Source: Acanthaster planci (lineage: Eukaryota > Echinodermata > Asteroidea > Valvatida > Acanthasteridae). From it: 64,000 nt of DNA. Shown piece after piece: positions 20,510 through 59,779 of this stretch (position 1 is the first letter of the stretch; each line of letters starts with the position of its first letter). The translations under genes and the position numbers were made by a program. The DNA is taken from NCBI RefSeq assembly GCF_001949145.1, contig NW_019091382.1, forward strand, positions 1,284,500-1,348,499. Direction: 5' to 3'. Below the pieces are notes generated by a model. It did not search any database. It was not told the origin of the DNA and saw nothing but the letters and a program-made list of their open reading frames with translations.

Positions 20510-20700
20510 GACTCGGACTGGCCAGCCGACCACGGCAAGCTCAGTGGTTGAGAGGTTAAGATGTCTGTACTAGTAAGCAGGAGGTTGTGGGTTCGAGTCC
20601 CACCCGAGTAAGCTTGTGAAGTTTTCCTCAAGCTCTCGGACAAGCACTGAGCATACAGTGTTTATAAAAATATACATTGGATAAGGGCAAGAACCTGTAA
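20510..20700 (+). repeat. tRNA-derived SINE, family 1, copy 1
   Basis: The tRNA-like head has an A-box-like AAGCTCAGTGGTTGAGAGG and a perfect B box GGTTCGAGTCC at 20589-20599. It is followed by AAGCTCTCGGACAAGCACTG and the tail CATACAGTGTTTATAAA. A second copy at 39740-39935 shares head and tail. The anticodon arm is degenerate, which argues against a working tRNA gene. Confidence 0.75.
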
Positions 20701-22820
20701 TTAAAATAATTCTAGACTGTTCCTCCCTTGGGTAATTTTGCTACAACCTGTCTGACATGACGAGCCCTTCCAATTAGGGACGTGGTACAAAAACACATCT
20801 GACGTCTACTCATTTAGAAAGTCACGATTCCTATTGGGGTTGATCATTAACAGGATGGCGTCATCCATCATTGCCGTTGCTTGTATCTGACACACACGGT
20901 AAGATACCAGTAGGGCCATGCTACCGGGATCTGTCATTGTCGGTTGTTATTCGACATCACTTTTTTTCTTCACAACAGTGCACAACATTGATCATTTTCT
21001 CTGAAACACAATATTCAAAATGTGTGTGGGGAGGAATGCATGAAATTGCATACCTGAATGAATGGATGAATTAACATGCATGTATCAATGAATTAAATAA
21101 ATAAATTGATCATGTTGATAAGGGATGAAACAAATGAACTAAAAAGATAAATAAACCAGTGCAAAAAATGAAAGCTCTTCGAAATAAACACTGATAATAA
21201 TGATGGAATTTGTGATACTTAGGGCTGTGCCGAATATCCTAATATTTGATCGTTTATCAAATATTTGAATACTGTTTTCGAACTTGAATATTCGAATGCA
21301 AAATTCATGAAAAGACAGGGATAATTTTCCTCTGTTTTATGTGAGAAAAATTGCACTATGGAGGCTTGTTTCAAGCAAATTCAAATGAAAAGTGACAGAA
21401 ATCTTACCACGACTCAAAACTAGTACAGTGTTCCATGCTGAAAATGTTTCATAAAAAGTATGACCACCAAAAATCTGCTCTAGTTCCTCTTCGTCACAGT
21501 GGTTCAAGCCAGAAAAATTCACTTTTATTTCACTTGTTGACTCATGGTTTATTGAAGTTAGTCTGGTCCCAAGATGGATCCATCCTTGTTGATCATTATT
21601 TGTTAGCAATATTTCCAGAGGTTCATCTTTTGCCGTCACTGTCACGGAGTTGCAACGACATGTACATGATAAACGGCTCAGAATTGCGCACGAACCTTTG
21701 GTATGCTGATCACCCTGTCTGGATTGTTTTATGTACACAGGCCACACCCGGCTGGCTGCTTATGAAAGAGGACCCACGACGAAGAGGGTTGATGAATGAA
21801 ATGTTCTGCAAATGCCAACCGTACCATAAATTAGACCCCTGAGACCCCCCCCCAAAAAAAAAACGAAGAGAGATCGGACTTGGACTCATCATCCCACGGT
21901 GAATTTCTGCGATCACTGGCTGAACTCCTATCGGTGGCGTCGACGAGCCGAGGCTGGCTCTCTGCAAATTGCTGGACTCTCTTTTCTCTCCTCTATGGTT
22001 GAGTGAAATTGGAGAGAAACGAACGCAAGTGTCGTTTGTTTAGATTGCAGTGCACAGTGAAGATTGGTTTCAGGAAACTGGAGAAGGTCGTACACCGTGT
22101 TCCAAACAGCAGGATCTACATGTACAAGTGCCGTGGTAGCCTCCAGAGATATTGCCGCAAAGGAAGTGGAGAAGAGTAATGAGAATTTCTAATATTCCGA
22201 GAACTGTTTTCCGGTCCTGAGTGTGCTAGAGAAACTCTATCCTCGGCAGAAGAAATCTGACTGCGAGACCGACCTTTCAAAGTTCACACACTGACAGAGT
22301 AGCCAACTTGGGTGGAATATCGGTATTCTTTGAATCTGATTGCAAAGTGGTTACAGAACATGTGAACTTGCTAGAATCAATGCCGTCTTTTGACCCAGCT
22401 GCGTGTGTACGTTGGCCAACCCCTATTGCAGAAGAAAGACTTTCACAGTAGCCTGTTGACAAACTGGTACCCACATTGGACGAGTAACCCCAGACACAAC
22501 CGCTTGCCAGGAAATCAATGCCCTATTTCTGGTCTTTGTTGAAACTTAGTTTCTCCCACTTGGCACTTGCAGCAGAGTTTGAAAGGAGTGTCCAGTGGTG
22601 AATTTATTGCACCTGTATGTACGTAAGATAATGATCTTATCAAACCACTGAAGTAAGGAGTAACGTGGGAGGACACCTTGCCACATGCACGTATTCTGCA
22701 CATGAACAGTGCATAATTTAACAGTGCCTCCTTTTGCTGACAAAATGAGAGAGAGCAGCCTGTTAGAAGCTGGAATGAGGTAGCGCAAACTCTTCTCAGA
22801 TGCATGTACCTTCCCTGCAG

Positions 22821-22887
22821 GAAGAGACCTTTTTTTTTTGTGAATTGTGAATGACGTTTTGTTGAAAGCGGAAGTGAAACCAAAAAA
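22821..22887 (+). promoter_or_regulatory. PIK3CA: PIK3CA 5' UTR segment and start context
   Basis: A good acceptor (CCTTCCCTGCAG, ending at 22820) precedes the start codon by 67 bp. The ATG at 22888 has A at -3 in an A-rich context (CCAAAAAAATGC). No upstream in-frame ATG with homology was seen, and [10 protein letters not shown] matches the vertebrate N-terminus, which fixes the start. Whether the acceptor is used is inferred. Confidence 0.45.
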
Positions 22888-50523
<27,636 letters not shown>

Positions 50524-51190
50524 GAGAAATTTGAGGTAGGTTTGATTAAAGGGTGTGGTTTTTACATCTTTTAAATAGAATGAGTGGGGCTGTTCTAACT
50601 GTGCCACACCCTCAAGAACTACATCGTGGAGGACTTCAGAGTGGGCTTTGTTGAGGGTGTGGTTTTTACATCTTTTAAATAGAATGGTTGGGGCTGTTCT
50701 AACTGTGATGAACTGACTGTGCCACACCCTTAAGAACTACATCAAGGAGGACTTCAAAGTGGGCTTTGTTGAGGGTGGGGTTTTACAGATTTTAAGGGAT
50801 GGGTGGGTTTAGACGGCCAAGATGGACTGGTTGTGCCACGCCCTCACGCATGGCAGCTAGCAGGACCCTGATTTAGGGGTGTGGCTTATGGAGGTTTTAA
50901 TGGATTGGGCTGGGCTGGTCCATCAAGATGGACTGTCTGTACCACAACCAAAGTTGTGGTTTTACAGGTTTGATGGAACCGCCGAGGTTCAGGGTCCAAC
51001 TCTTGGTTCAGTCTAAGATTTGTCTCTGACATGAGAACCACTTTGAGGCCTGTAATGTTGACCTAATACTCCCATCGTCGCGCCAATGCATGGAATTCAG
51101 TGTCTTGATGAGAGTTGTCCAGAGATATTTTGGTCACCGTAGCTAGAGCCACATATGTAACAGGGTTTCAATAAACCTTCCTCCTGTGGC
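50524..51190 (+). promoter_or_regulatory. PIK3CA: PIK3CA 3' UTR with poly(A) signal
   Basis: AATAAA at 51170-51175 lies about 650 bp after the stop and is followed by a T/G-rich stretch at 51231-51251 (TTTGTGTTTTTTTG-like), a good downstream element. Cleavage would be near 51190. The first 470 bp of the UTR are a tandem array of about 110-bp units that begins inside the coding sequence. Confidence 0.6.
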
Positions 51191-52129
51191 ACTCAGGAGA
51201 GGATGGGCCCATGAATCTTCAGTTAGATTTGTGTTTTTTTGTTTTTTTTTATTTCATTCATGTTATTTTTCTAAATGTGAAAATCTTTACCAACATTTAA
51301 AAACGGATGTTCACACCTTTCACACAAGTGGGAAAAACATTTTCATTCCTTTTCACACAAGAAGGGAAAAATTGTCACACCTTTCCATGCGGATGAGAAA
51401 ATATTTTGGCGCCTTTTCACACGGGTGGGAAAACAGTGTCATGCCTTGTGAAATATCGCTTTGGATGTAAAGAGGAATTCTTTCCAAAAAAGCCCTGCTC
51501 CCTTTCTGTTCACAAGTCTCAACCCTAAACGGTACCTTCCTGTGGCAGATAATACCACCTTCCCTCCCAGCACAAGTATCCCCCTCCAGCTCTGCAGTGA
51601 GTCAGGCCCCAACCATCAAAACAGTTAACAGCTATTCAAGCTCCGACTATGTACATGTAAGCTCTAAAAGGATACCTTCAGCTTGTATTTTTTACAAGCC
51701 CAAGACATTTCCACAGACTGGATCCTAATTACCAGCCTAATCCTCCGGCCATTTCTGTTTTTCTAATTCCCGGCCTTGACTTGCGTTAAGCCAGTAAAAA
51801 CTGCAGGGGATAATTTGCCTAATTTTAACCGGGGAGACTGTGGGTATCGCTGAAGGACACTGCAGACATGATGGGACAGGCCACGGAGGGAATTACCTGA
51901 CTTCTTTGCTCTGACCGTATGACCTGTGTTCGCTTCTTTTTTCCTTTCATGGTCGATTAAATTTTTAGCCATCAGTAAAATATGGATTGTGCTTATTTAA
52001 CTTTAATTATTTACAAGGGATGCCAGAGATGTTTTAGTATTCTCTGCTGTTTAAATTTACTTTATTCTGTAATGTTGACCAAGTTGTCCTTTTCACCTGG
52101 AAGAATTTCACTGACGTAGCGTAGAAAGT

Positions 52130-52230
52130 ACACGTACCTGGGCTAGAGAGCTCAGTTGGCCAGGCGCTCAAACTGTGGTCAAGAAATCGTAGGCTCAAGT
52201 CTTGTTTTGCGTCAAATTCTTTGTTTCGCC
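52130..52230 (+). repeat. Decayed tRNA-like sequence
   Basis: It has an A-box-like GAGCTCAGTTGGCCAGGCGC and, at tRNA spacing, a weak B box GGCTCAAGTCTTG. The acceptor stem does not pair well. It is probably a SINE head or a tRNA pseudogene. Confidence 0.35.
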
Positions 52231-52884
52231 TACTGTAGCTGACAGTGCTCTCAGTTGTGTGGGTTGTTTAAAAATGTTTCCCGTGGCGTTTGTTAAAGAT
52301 CATGTTGTGAAACATTGTTTTTCACAGACTGACTCTGTTTTTCAAAGAGCTTTTCAAAGATTTGTCAAAATCTGAGTGACATTTCTTTACAATGCCCAGC
52401 GTTATGTAAAGAAACAAACGAGAGTCAGTTGTCCTATTTGCAACTTATCTCAGGAGATTCCCCGCCTTCTTTGAAAGAAAAAAAAAGGACACTTATCTCA
52501 AAACGTTTTGCTCAAAGGACAAAAGTAATTCCCGTCTCCCACAATTCCAGATTAAGAGATTTGGCCTTTATCTTACCGTACCACTCTTGGACGTACCGTA
52601 TGTTAACCATCCCCCCGGCGAGGCAGACGAACATTGGCTCCATCAACCTCTCATTTTTTAAAATGCCAGAGGGTGGATTGGCTTACTTTCTTTGGCCAAA
52701 ATCTTTTTGAGGGCGTAGAACTGATAATAAAAAAAAAAAACACCCTCTTTGCGATGAACAACAACTGTTCCTAGTCTGATTGGGGGAGGAGGCATTTTGT
52801 GGTACACGTATTTGTGAACAAAATGAGAGCAAAGTCGCCTCCCGCTCTTTCCTATTTTGAGGGTTCAGAGTGATATTGAAGTAG

Positions 52885-53240
52885 AGGTCAATTTTGGGGT
52901 TTTGTAATATTTGGAAAGAGTAACCCGTCTCCTGTTTAATTCCAAATATTTCACAGCATCACATATTTAAAAATGTCATCTTCTCAGCAATTTTGACGAT
53001 AGCATTATTCGTGCGTGGTTTGAAATAAGGAACAATGTCGAGAACAAAGACGCTAAGCTGCCAGAATAATGCCACGCTGCCACCTTACACTTTTACCCAA
53101 ATGTTCCATGTACATACCATTGGAAAGCTCTCTTTACCATCTGAATAAAAATTACCGCTGAATTAAAAAATACCAGTATCTCAGGTTTTGAAAAGTCTGA
53201 CTTTCAGCTCATTTTGTGGTGACAGGTCACATTTATGGAA
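52885..53240 (+). repeat. Dispersed repeat D, copy 2
   Basis: It matches 5530-5850 in the same orientation: TTGGGGTTTTGTAATATTTG with TTGGAAAGAGTA, GCATTATTCGTG, CTAAGCTGCCAGAAT, and the exact GACTTTCAGCTCATTTTGTG followed by GTGACAGGTCACA. Confidence 0.7.
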
Positions 53241-53298
53241 GCTTCATTTTTAACTGATACTTCAACTACTCATTTCAACAAGAAGTTGTATTTTTCAG

Positions 53299-53682
53299 CA
53301 GACAACTTCTGTTTCAAGGGTTGATCTTGAGGAGTTCAGTAATATTTATGTTGTTTTTATTTTGACTGTAGACCTTAAAAAAAATATATATCTTTTATTG
53401 TGAACCCAAAATACAGAAATTTTGTAGCCATCTTGCTATTTTTATAGAGCTTAGAAATTGCATTGCAAATTTTTTTCTTTAGAGAAACAACAGACAACTT
53501 CTGTTTCAAGGGTTGATCTTGAGGAGTTCAGTAATATTTATGTTGTTTTTATTTTGACTGTAGACCTTAAAAAAATATATATATCTTTTATTGTGAACCC
53601 AAAATACAGAAATTTTGTAGCCATCTTGCTATTTTTATAGAGCTTAGAAATTGCATTGCAAATCTTTTTCTTTAGAAAATAA
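53299..53682 (+). repeat. Recent 192-bp tandem duplication
   Basis: Copies 53299-53490 and 53491-53682 both begin CAGACAACTTCTGTTTCAAG and are nearly identical, differing in A-run length and a few bases. It is non-coding and AT-rich. The near-identity implies a recent event or an assembly duplication. Confidence 0.95.
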
Positions 53683-56600
53683 GACAGATTCCGCTAATGC
53701 TTTTTCCAACAGAAACAAAACATCTTTGAAATCTGTACTCAATAAAAGCCTTTTTTAGAAGGCCTACAGCCAATTTAGAATCCCTTGATCTAACCACCCC
53801 TCTCAGAAAAGTTGAAGAACTCCTGACGGTATGCTCAGTGTCAACCCGCATCCCTAAACCCTACAATGATGTTCAAATCGCTTCTTATCACATCCTGTTA
53901 TCTTCCGCTCTTAAAAGGTTAAACAAATGTCGCCCTGGCCCGGTCAGAAACGAGACAAGTGGCCGTGATTGAAGAAAGAAAGAGCGACATAAAAAAAAAA
54001 TCCCTCTTGTGTTTTGACCGCGAAATGTCAATATTCTCTTCCGTCCCGGCCATTCTTGCCAATTCCCACTTATTTTCTGCCTGAATGGAGCCCTGTCTTT
54101 TCCCCCCGCTTCTTTGAAGATCTCATCCAGATTCAGCCCAAGGATGCTACAGTAATGTGTGCCGTGCCTTTGAAACAAGGTCGTGCTCTGCCACAATGGG
54201 CTGGAACGATTTTAAGGTGGTCAGAATTTCTCCTCGCCATTGGCATTGACAGAATCATTGCCAGATGGCAGCAGTTAGCTTAGGAATGGACAGTGGGTTT
54301 GGTTGCCAAGTAGATTCCTTTGATTTGCCCATTAGATGTTTGCATACTGATTTTTGCATAAAGCCACCTCTTAATCAAAGTTGTCCTATCAAAATCTGGA
54401 CCATCACAGCGCTCTATCAATTTATCTGGTCAATATTTATGTTCAAATTTCCATTTGTTAATCATCCAAAAAAGATTTACTCCCAAATGTCTAAATCTGA
54501 ATATCTCCCAGTTTTGAGGCCTGCCGGTAATTAGGAATAGTTATTGTTTTCCCTGTGATGGGATATACAATTCCTCTCCTCAACTAGGAAATAGTATTGA
54601 TGCTTTCTGATGCATTCACGCTTAGCATAAAAATGTCTGATTAGACGATTTCCCTCCTCAATCTACCAAGCATGTAAACTTTGAGGTTTAATCTTCAAGG
54701 CTTACCATGCACCCCCCCCAGCTGTAACCTGTCCTTGGCCCACATGTTGTCCCAGTGTGGGGCTAATCCGATTCCTTCATTCCCCCAATCCCAACCTGCT
54801 TAATCCATTTAATTGAGGCAATTAGGAGGTCACAACAGCTCCCTCCCCCCAGAAAAAAAAATCCTCGAGAGAGTGTTCGTACACCCAAGCTCAAAAAAGC
54901 CTGCAAAGGCCCTCTATGATGAAAATGATGCAGATAAATGATTGAATTTGAGTTGAATAATTAAATATTCGGGTATTCCCTCAAAAGAAGGAAACAAAAC
55001 AGAACAACTTTAGTTTTTGTTTTTACACATGTTTTTAATTACAGAATGAAACCTTTTGCATGTATGTTTTATTTTTGTTTTGCTGACAAGCTGTTTTTTG
55101 TTACTTGTTCGTTTTGACATTTACTGACATTAGCCAGCATAATTCTGTCACCTGGTCATGGGGCCCAATGGCTCTTTAGCACTAAAGACCTACTAACGTC
55201 AACAGCGGTCAACATTTCTTGCAGCAGCCAGCTTTTCATCACATCAGTCGTTGATTTACGAGGCCCAGTATTATATGCAACTAACAGCCTCATGGGCAAC
55301 CGAGCCACAATGACCGCCTTGTGATGACAAACGTACACGAACAGACAATGGCTCTTGAGGGAACCGTCAGTGGGAGGGGGGGTTCTCATTGTTACTGTTA
55401 TCAGCCCTTTTTTGGAAATGAAGCCAAGGATTCCTCAAAAACACCCTAGACACTGCAGCTCCCAAGACTGAAGACAAAGAGAAGCAGTCACAGTTTCAGA
55501 GGTGGGAGGAAAAGCCCCGACAAACGTTTGGAGCCAAAAAAAAAGTCCCCTCCCCCCCATGGTTTTGGATTTTTGCCAAGACTTGAGCAGCCCACAACCG
55601 GTGCTCCGCATGCTTCAGCGAGAAGGCCAAAGCTGGCTTGGGACAGTCCAGCGATATTGGGTTTTTGAAACTAAAAATCAGCGCCCATTTCATTGCCACA
55701 ATTGACAGACACAGTTTGTTGCGTCCACTCTGGACTGCGACAGGGAATGCCAAGTTTGTAAGAGCATGAAGGGCGATGTTTGTTCCCCCCCCCAAACTAG
55801 AGCTCCCGCGCTGATCCACACGTGGGAAACATTTTTTGTTGGTGCTGAATCTCTGGCAGTAAATTTTTTGCCATCATCGGAGAAAAAACTGCAAAATGTT
55901 ACACCCCCCCCGACCCCTTGCTTCATTTTGGGAGCCTCTCCCAAGTACCATACACGTAGTTGTACTCTGCTACAGGGTCAGTATGTTCGTCCAGCATCAT
56001 TATAAATACCCCACTTTGGTGTTTTCAGTTGAAAAATCTGGCACTCTTGATGCTCGGGCGAAAAATCACCGACCGAATTCACGTTTCTTCCCCCACGGCC
56101 ACGTACACTCCTGTCACTAACGTGGACATTACATTCAGCTTATCCCCGATAACATCTTTGAAAATCTGGATTTATTTTTTTTTCCGTGGCTGAAACAAAA
56201 TATACATGTATACCGTACCAGTCCTTTTCTTACCCCCAAGGGTGATTTTCTGAAAAATGAATGGTTTGCGACTTGGGGTTTGTCGCGGTGGAAGTAACCG
56301 TCAGTGCCTGTAATCCATTTTTAGATAAATTGAAGCTCTGCAGGGCCCAGGGGTGGGATTTATTCAGAATAGGCGCTCTCGAAAAAAAAAAAAAGAATTT
56401 CTCACCAGAAAGTGCACCTTTCAACAGATGCATTGTAATGCCAGCAACGTTTGCTTGAGTGTAGCATTTCTGCTGAGAATCTCACTGATGCAGGTTTTAT
56501 AATGGATCATAATTTTTGGGGGGAGGGGTAGACAATGGCCGGGGGGAGTCTTAATTGTGGAAGTCAACACATACAGAGATGAACTGCCACAGGAACGAAC

Positions 56601-56953
56601 CAAGATGTACAATTGATTAAATAACACTATTGATCCCCTTTTTCTAGGTTTACAAGTTGTGCCACAACTGTGCGAAGATGCTCAGAATTTACAGGGGGGA
56701 GCAGTATTTGCTTTCTTATGCCCATCTGTGAAACCGACCAGGCAAACCACATTCCCCTCGTCCTTCAGGCTGTCCCTGCCCCGGGTTGTTGCAGACAGTT
56801 TTTTTTTCTCACTGTAGCTTGGGTAAAACTTAACCTGCAGGTGTCAATTTTAGACTTGGGCTATTTACGCCGCCGGTGTTTCATCTCGGCGCCCTCTTGA
56901 AGCCTGTAGATTTTGGACTCCTTTATGTCACAGGTCACGGTCATTCTTAAAAC

Positions 56954-57138
56954 CATATGCAGCAAGGTATGAGACGGAGGGAACCCCCCCTGCTTTGTGT
57001 TGGTCATTGTCTCGCAGGAATCTGGGGAATTCCTTTCAGACATCTTGGGGGGATGTGTTAAGTAACAATAGTCTGGAATGTGTATAGGGACTGGACATGT
57101 TGGGGGGTACCCCTCGGTCTCATTTCTTGCTGGGTATA
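56954..57138 (+). mobile_element. MITE family A, copy 3 (185 bp)
   Basis: It has the same ends as copy 2 (CATATGCAGCAAGG ... TTGCTGGGTATA). The target duplication is CTTAAAAC at 56946-56953 against GTTAAAAC at 57139-57146, 7 of 8 matching. It is intact and very similar to copy 2, with a shorter G-run in the middle. Confidence 0.9.
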
Positions 57139-57409
57139 GTTAAAACGAAGGAGATTGTTTTCCCAATGGGGATGGTTTTTGTGATCACAAATTGAAGTCG
57201 GAGCGATAGGCGTGGGCTTGCGGGGTATCTGTGTTTAGCAGACCATTCTTATAACAAGGTGCAGTAAATTATTCTTATTTAAAGAAAAAAAATGAACATC
57301 TCCCCGATGACGCAACTTGCGTCTTGAAAAATAATTACACGTTGGTCAGAGAGAAAAGGGGGTGTGTATTTGTACGGCAACCACCCACTCCAAGTGTGTG
57401 TGAATGAAA

Positions 57410-57700
57410 TTTTCATGCTGTGGTCCAGCGGTTAGGGTGTCCGACTGACCTGTATGGGCTCCATGGGTAACACTGTGCTTGTGTCCCCAGGCAAGGCACT
57501 TTACCACAATTGCTCTCTCCAAGAGTGTAAATAGGTAGAGCTCTGTAAGACAGAGAGCAGATTGTACTGATCTGGGTAATCATATCAGTGCTTTCGATCC
57601 CATGGTAGCAAGGCTCTGTACATAGATATGTGACCTGCCATGGCATATTGAGGAATGATCCCCATTTATGACTATTTGAGATATGCATATGAGAATAAAG
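57410..57700 (+). repeat. tRNA-derived SINE-like repeat, family 3
   Basis: The head GTGGTCCAGCGGTTAGGGTG is A-box-like. The body GTGTCCCCAGGCAAGGCACT followed by TTACCACAATTGCTCTCTCC is a type common in invertebrate SINEs. The tail ends near GAGAATAAAGAGG. A clear B box was not seen, so the copy is decayed. Confidence 0.55.
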
Positions 57701-59589
57701 AGGAAGGAATGGGCTTTCCAGTGATACCATAGCTAGAGGAAATCTTTGAGACCTAACCTACCTACAAATAAAAAAAATAGAAAAATTAATTTTCACATGA
57801 TTTTTTACATATTATATCTAACTTCAGCCGCCAGTTACTCATTGAAGAAAGACACTACACTTTACATGGTTCAAAACGTACTGTTTAGCAAATGGCATTT
57901 TTTTTTTTTATGTTTGTAGATTATTCTTTTTGGGCGACATTTTCAGATGGAAGATTTTGCTCCAAGGGAGTGTTTGTCAGGAAAGTCTCAGCCTCGTACC
58001 AACCTACTGCATCAACAATGCACAGTGCACCAGGAGGTAACCTTTTTCAAGTGGCGGAGTGATACCCAGGGCAGAGGTCGATGACTAACTCCACGGAGAC
58101 CTCAGCCACTTCGTCCCGTGTTGTCGTGCGAGACTAGAGATTCCCATCTCTGAGCTTCAGGCCGGCTTGAAATCGGCCATTTTAACACTGGGAACTTGAG
58201 ATGGTAACCGATATCACAAAAACTGTTGTTGAACTCTCTCGCGATTTGTCCAGCGTAGTTTCATCTGATAAAACGCTTCATCCCTGATCGGTTTACATTC
58301 TAAAGAACAAGAAAAAAATTTGAAAAAACAAAGGTGTAATCCGGATTTGTGGTCAAAGCATTGATTCATCTTTTCCCGTGGGAAGAAGCCAAAAGAAGTA
58401 TTTGTTCCAAGGACTGAAGCTAGGATTTGTTTTGTGCAGAGATAAGAGAGGAACTCAGGACGGTTGGGACAATGAGTCAGTTGGCCTGAGGCTCTTACTT
58501 TGCCAGAGGGGACAAAAGTAGAAAAGATAAAATGAACGGTTGCAAACATCTTGTTACTTTCAGAATGGTCAAATTGCTTACAGATGGTTGTAACAGTCAG
58601 AAAAAAAAAATGGAAATTGAAGTGGGCTTGACTGTCTTAATGTCGTAGATGAAGTTGCATATCCAGGATAAGCGGAAAATACCATTCGAATTGTAACTCT
58701 CGTGGCAGGTTTGTGAGAACCATTCTGAGTCCTGCAGAATTTGGCATTCTGCATGAAAGTTGAAACCAGTGATGCGTTCTTTGCATTGAAACTTCCAATT
58801 GGCACCAGACCCCATGTGAGAGTAGGACTGGCTAGGATATGCCTTTTCCAATCTTGCAAAAAAAAAAAAACAGCAAAATCCTATTCTATCAGTCCGTCGT
58901 CAGACCGGTGGCGCTGATCTTTTAAGTCTGCCATTTCAGGGCCTGATGGCTGACCACAAACATAGATTTGTGTCAGTCACGCGGGCACTGCAATTTCTTT
59001 TGCTGCAGAAGAGAAGTTAATATACTGTTGCACTGCATGCGGTTTGTACATGTGGAAGTCTGACTCTGACAAAATTAGACTTGTAACCAGCCTCATGTAC
59101 GTAGAGAAATAATGTCTAAAATACTGGTCTCGTGTGTGTTGAATCCAGTGTGTGTAACACAACTCATTTAATTTACACTGTATAGCTAAGCCCTAATAAC
59201 AGCAGCATGGTATTCAATGTACATATCTACAGGTTACTAATCTGAAGCACAGTGCATCAGTGTATCGATCCGCTAATTGATAATGGATGAACTGATACCA
59301 GGTATTGATTATTGGTGGATTGATTGATTGATTAATCATTTAAAGTAGAGCAGTTGTCTACAAGTAATGTGCTGTTTGGTTTATTTCCACCCGTAAGTAG
59401 CATTTAATATGGGGGGAAATTAATGTGAAATCGAGAAGGTTTATTTTTATCTGTGTTTTCACAAAGTGAGCGCCTGCTGACCACGGTTTAAATTAAAGGG
59501 GTCACGTTAATTAAAATGTTAAACATAATCAACTGACCAAGTTGGGTTGCTCTTAGTCGATGACCAACCAAAATACAAACTAGATAAAT

Positions 59590-59779
59590 TATACCAGGCA
59601 CGAAATGGGACAGAGGTGTACCCCCCCCACAAGTCCAATCCCTATACACACTCTAGACTATTGTTACCTAACACATCCCCCCTGGAAGTCTGTAAAGAAT
59701 TCCTGAAATTCCTGTCCAACAATGACCAACACAAAGGCGGCGGGGGGGGTTCTCTCTGTCCCATATCTTGCTTCAAATG
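59590..59779 (-). mobile_element. MITE family A, copy 4 (divergent, minus strand)
   Basis: The reverse complement begins CATTTGAAGCAAGATATGGG and ends TGCCTGGTATA, with the internal blocks TTGTGTTGGTCATTG and TAACAATAGTCTAGAGTGTG. The target duplication is AGATAAAT at 59582-59589 against AGATAAAC at 59780-59787, 7 of 8 matching. It is more divergent than copies 2 and 3, so older. Confidence 0.85.

Larger units (their letters stand above)
15631..22820. other. Intergenic region between CLCN6 and PIK3CA
   Basis: No conserved coding exon was found on either strand. The contents I can name are a (CCGG)n tract at 17189-17215, a candidate non-coding first exon at about 17740-17870, a decayed GACTCGAGTC-type repeat at 18540-18965, a SINE at about 20510-20700, and an inverted fragment of the same SINE at 20272-20460. 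The remainder is unremarkable AT-rich DNA. Confidence 0.6.

Noticed and set aside
20510-20610. Possible functional tRNA gene
   Set aside because: The B box is perfect, but the anticodon arm is poor and the sequence recurs with a shared non-tRNA tail at 39.7 kb, so it is a SINE.
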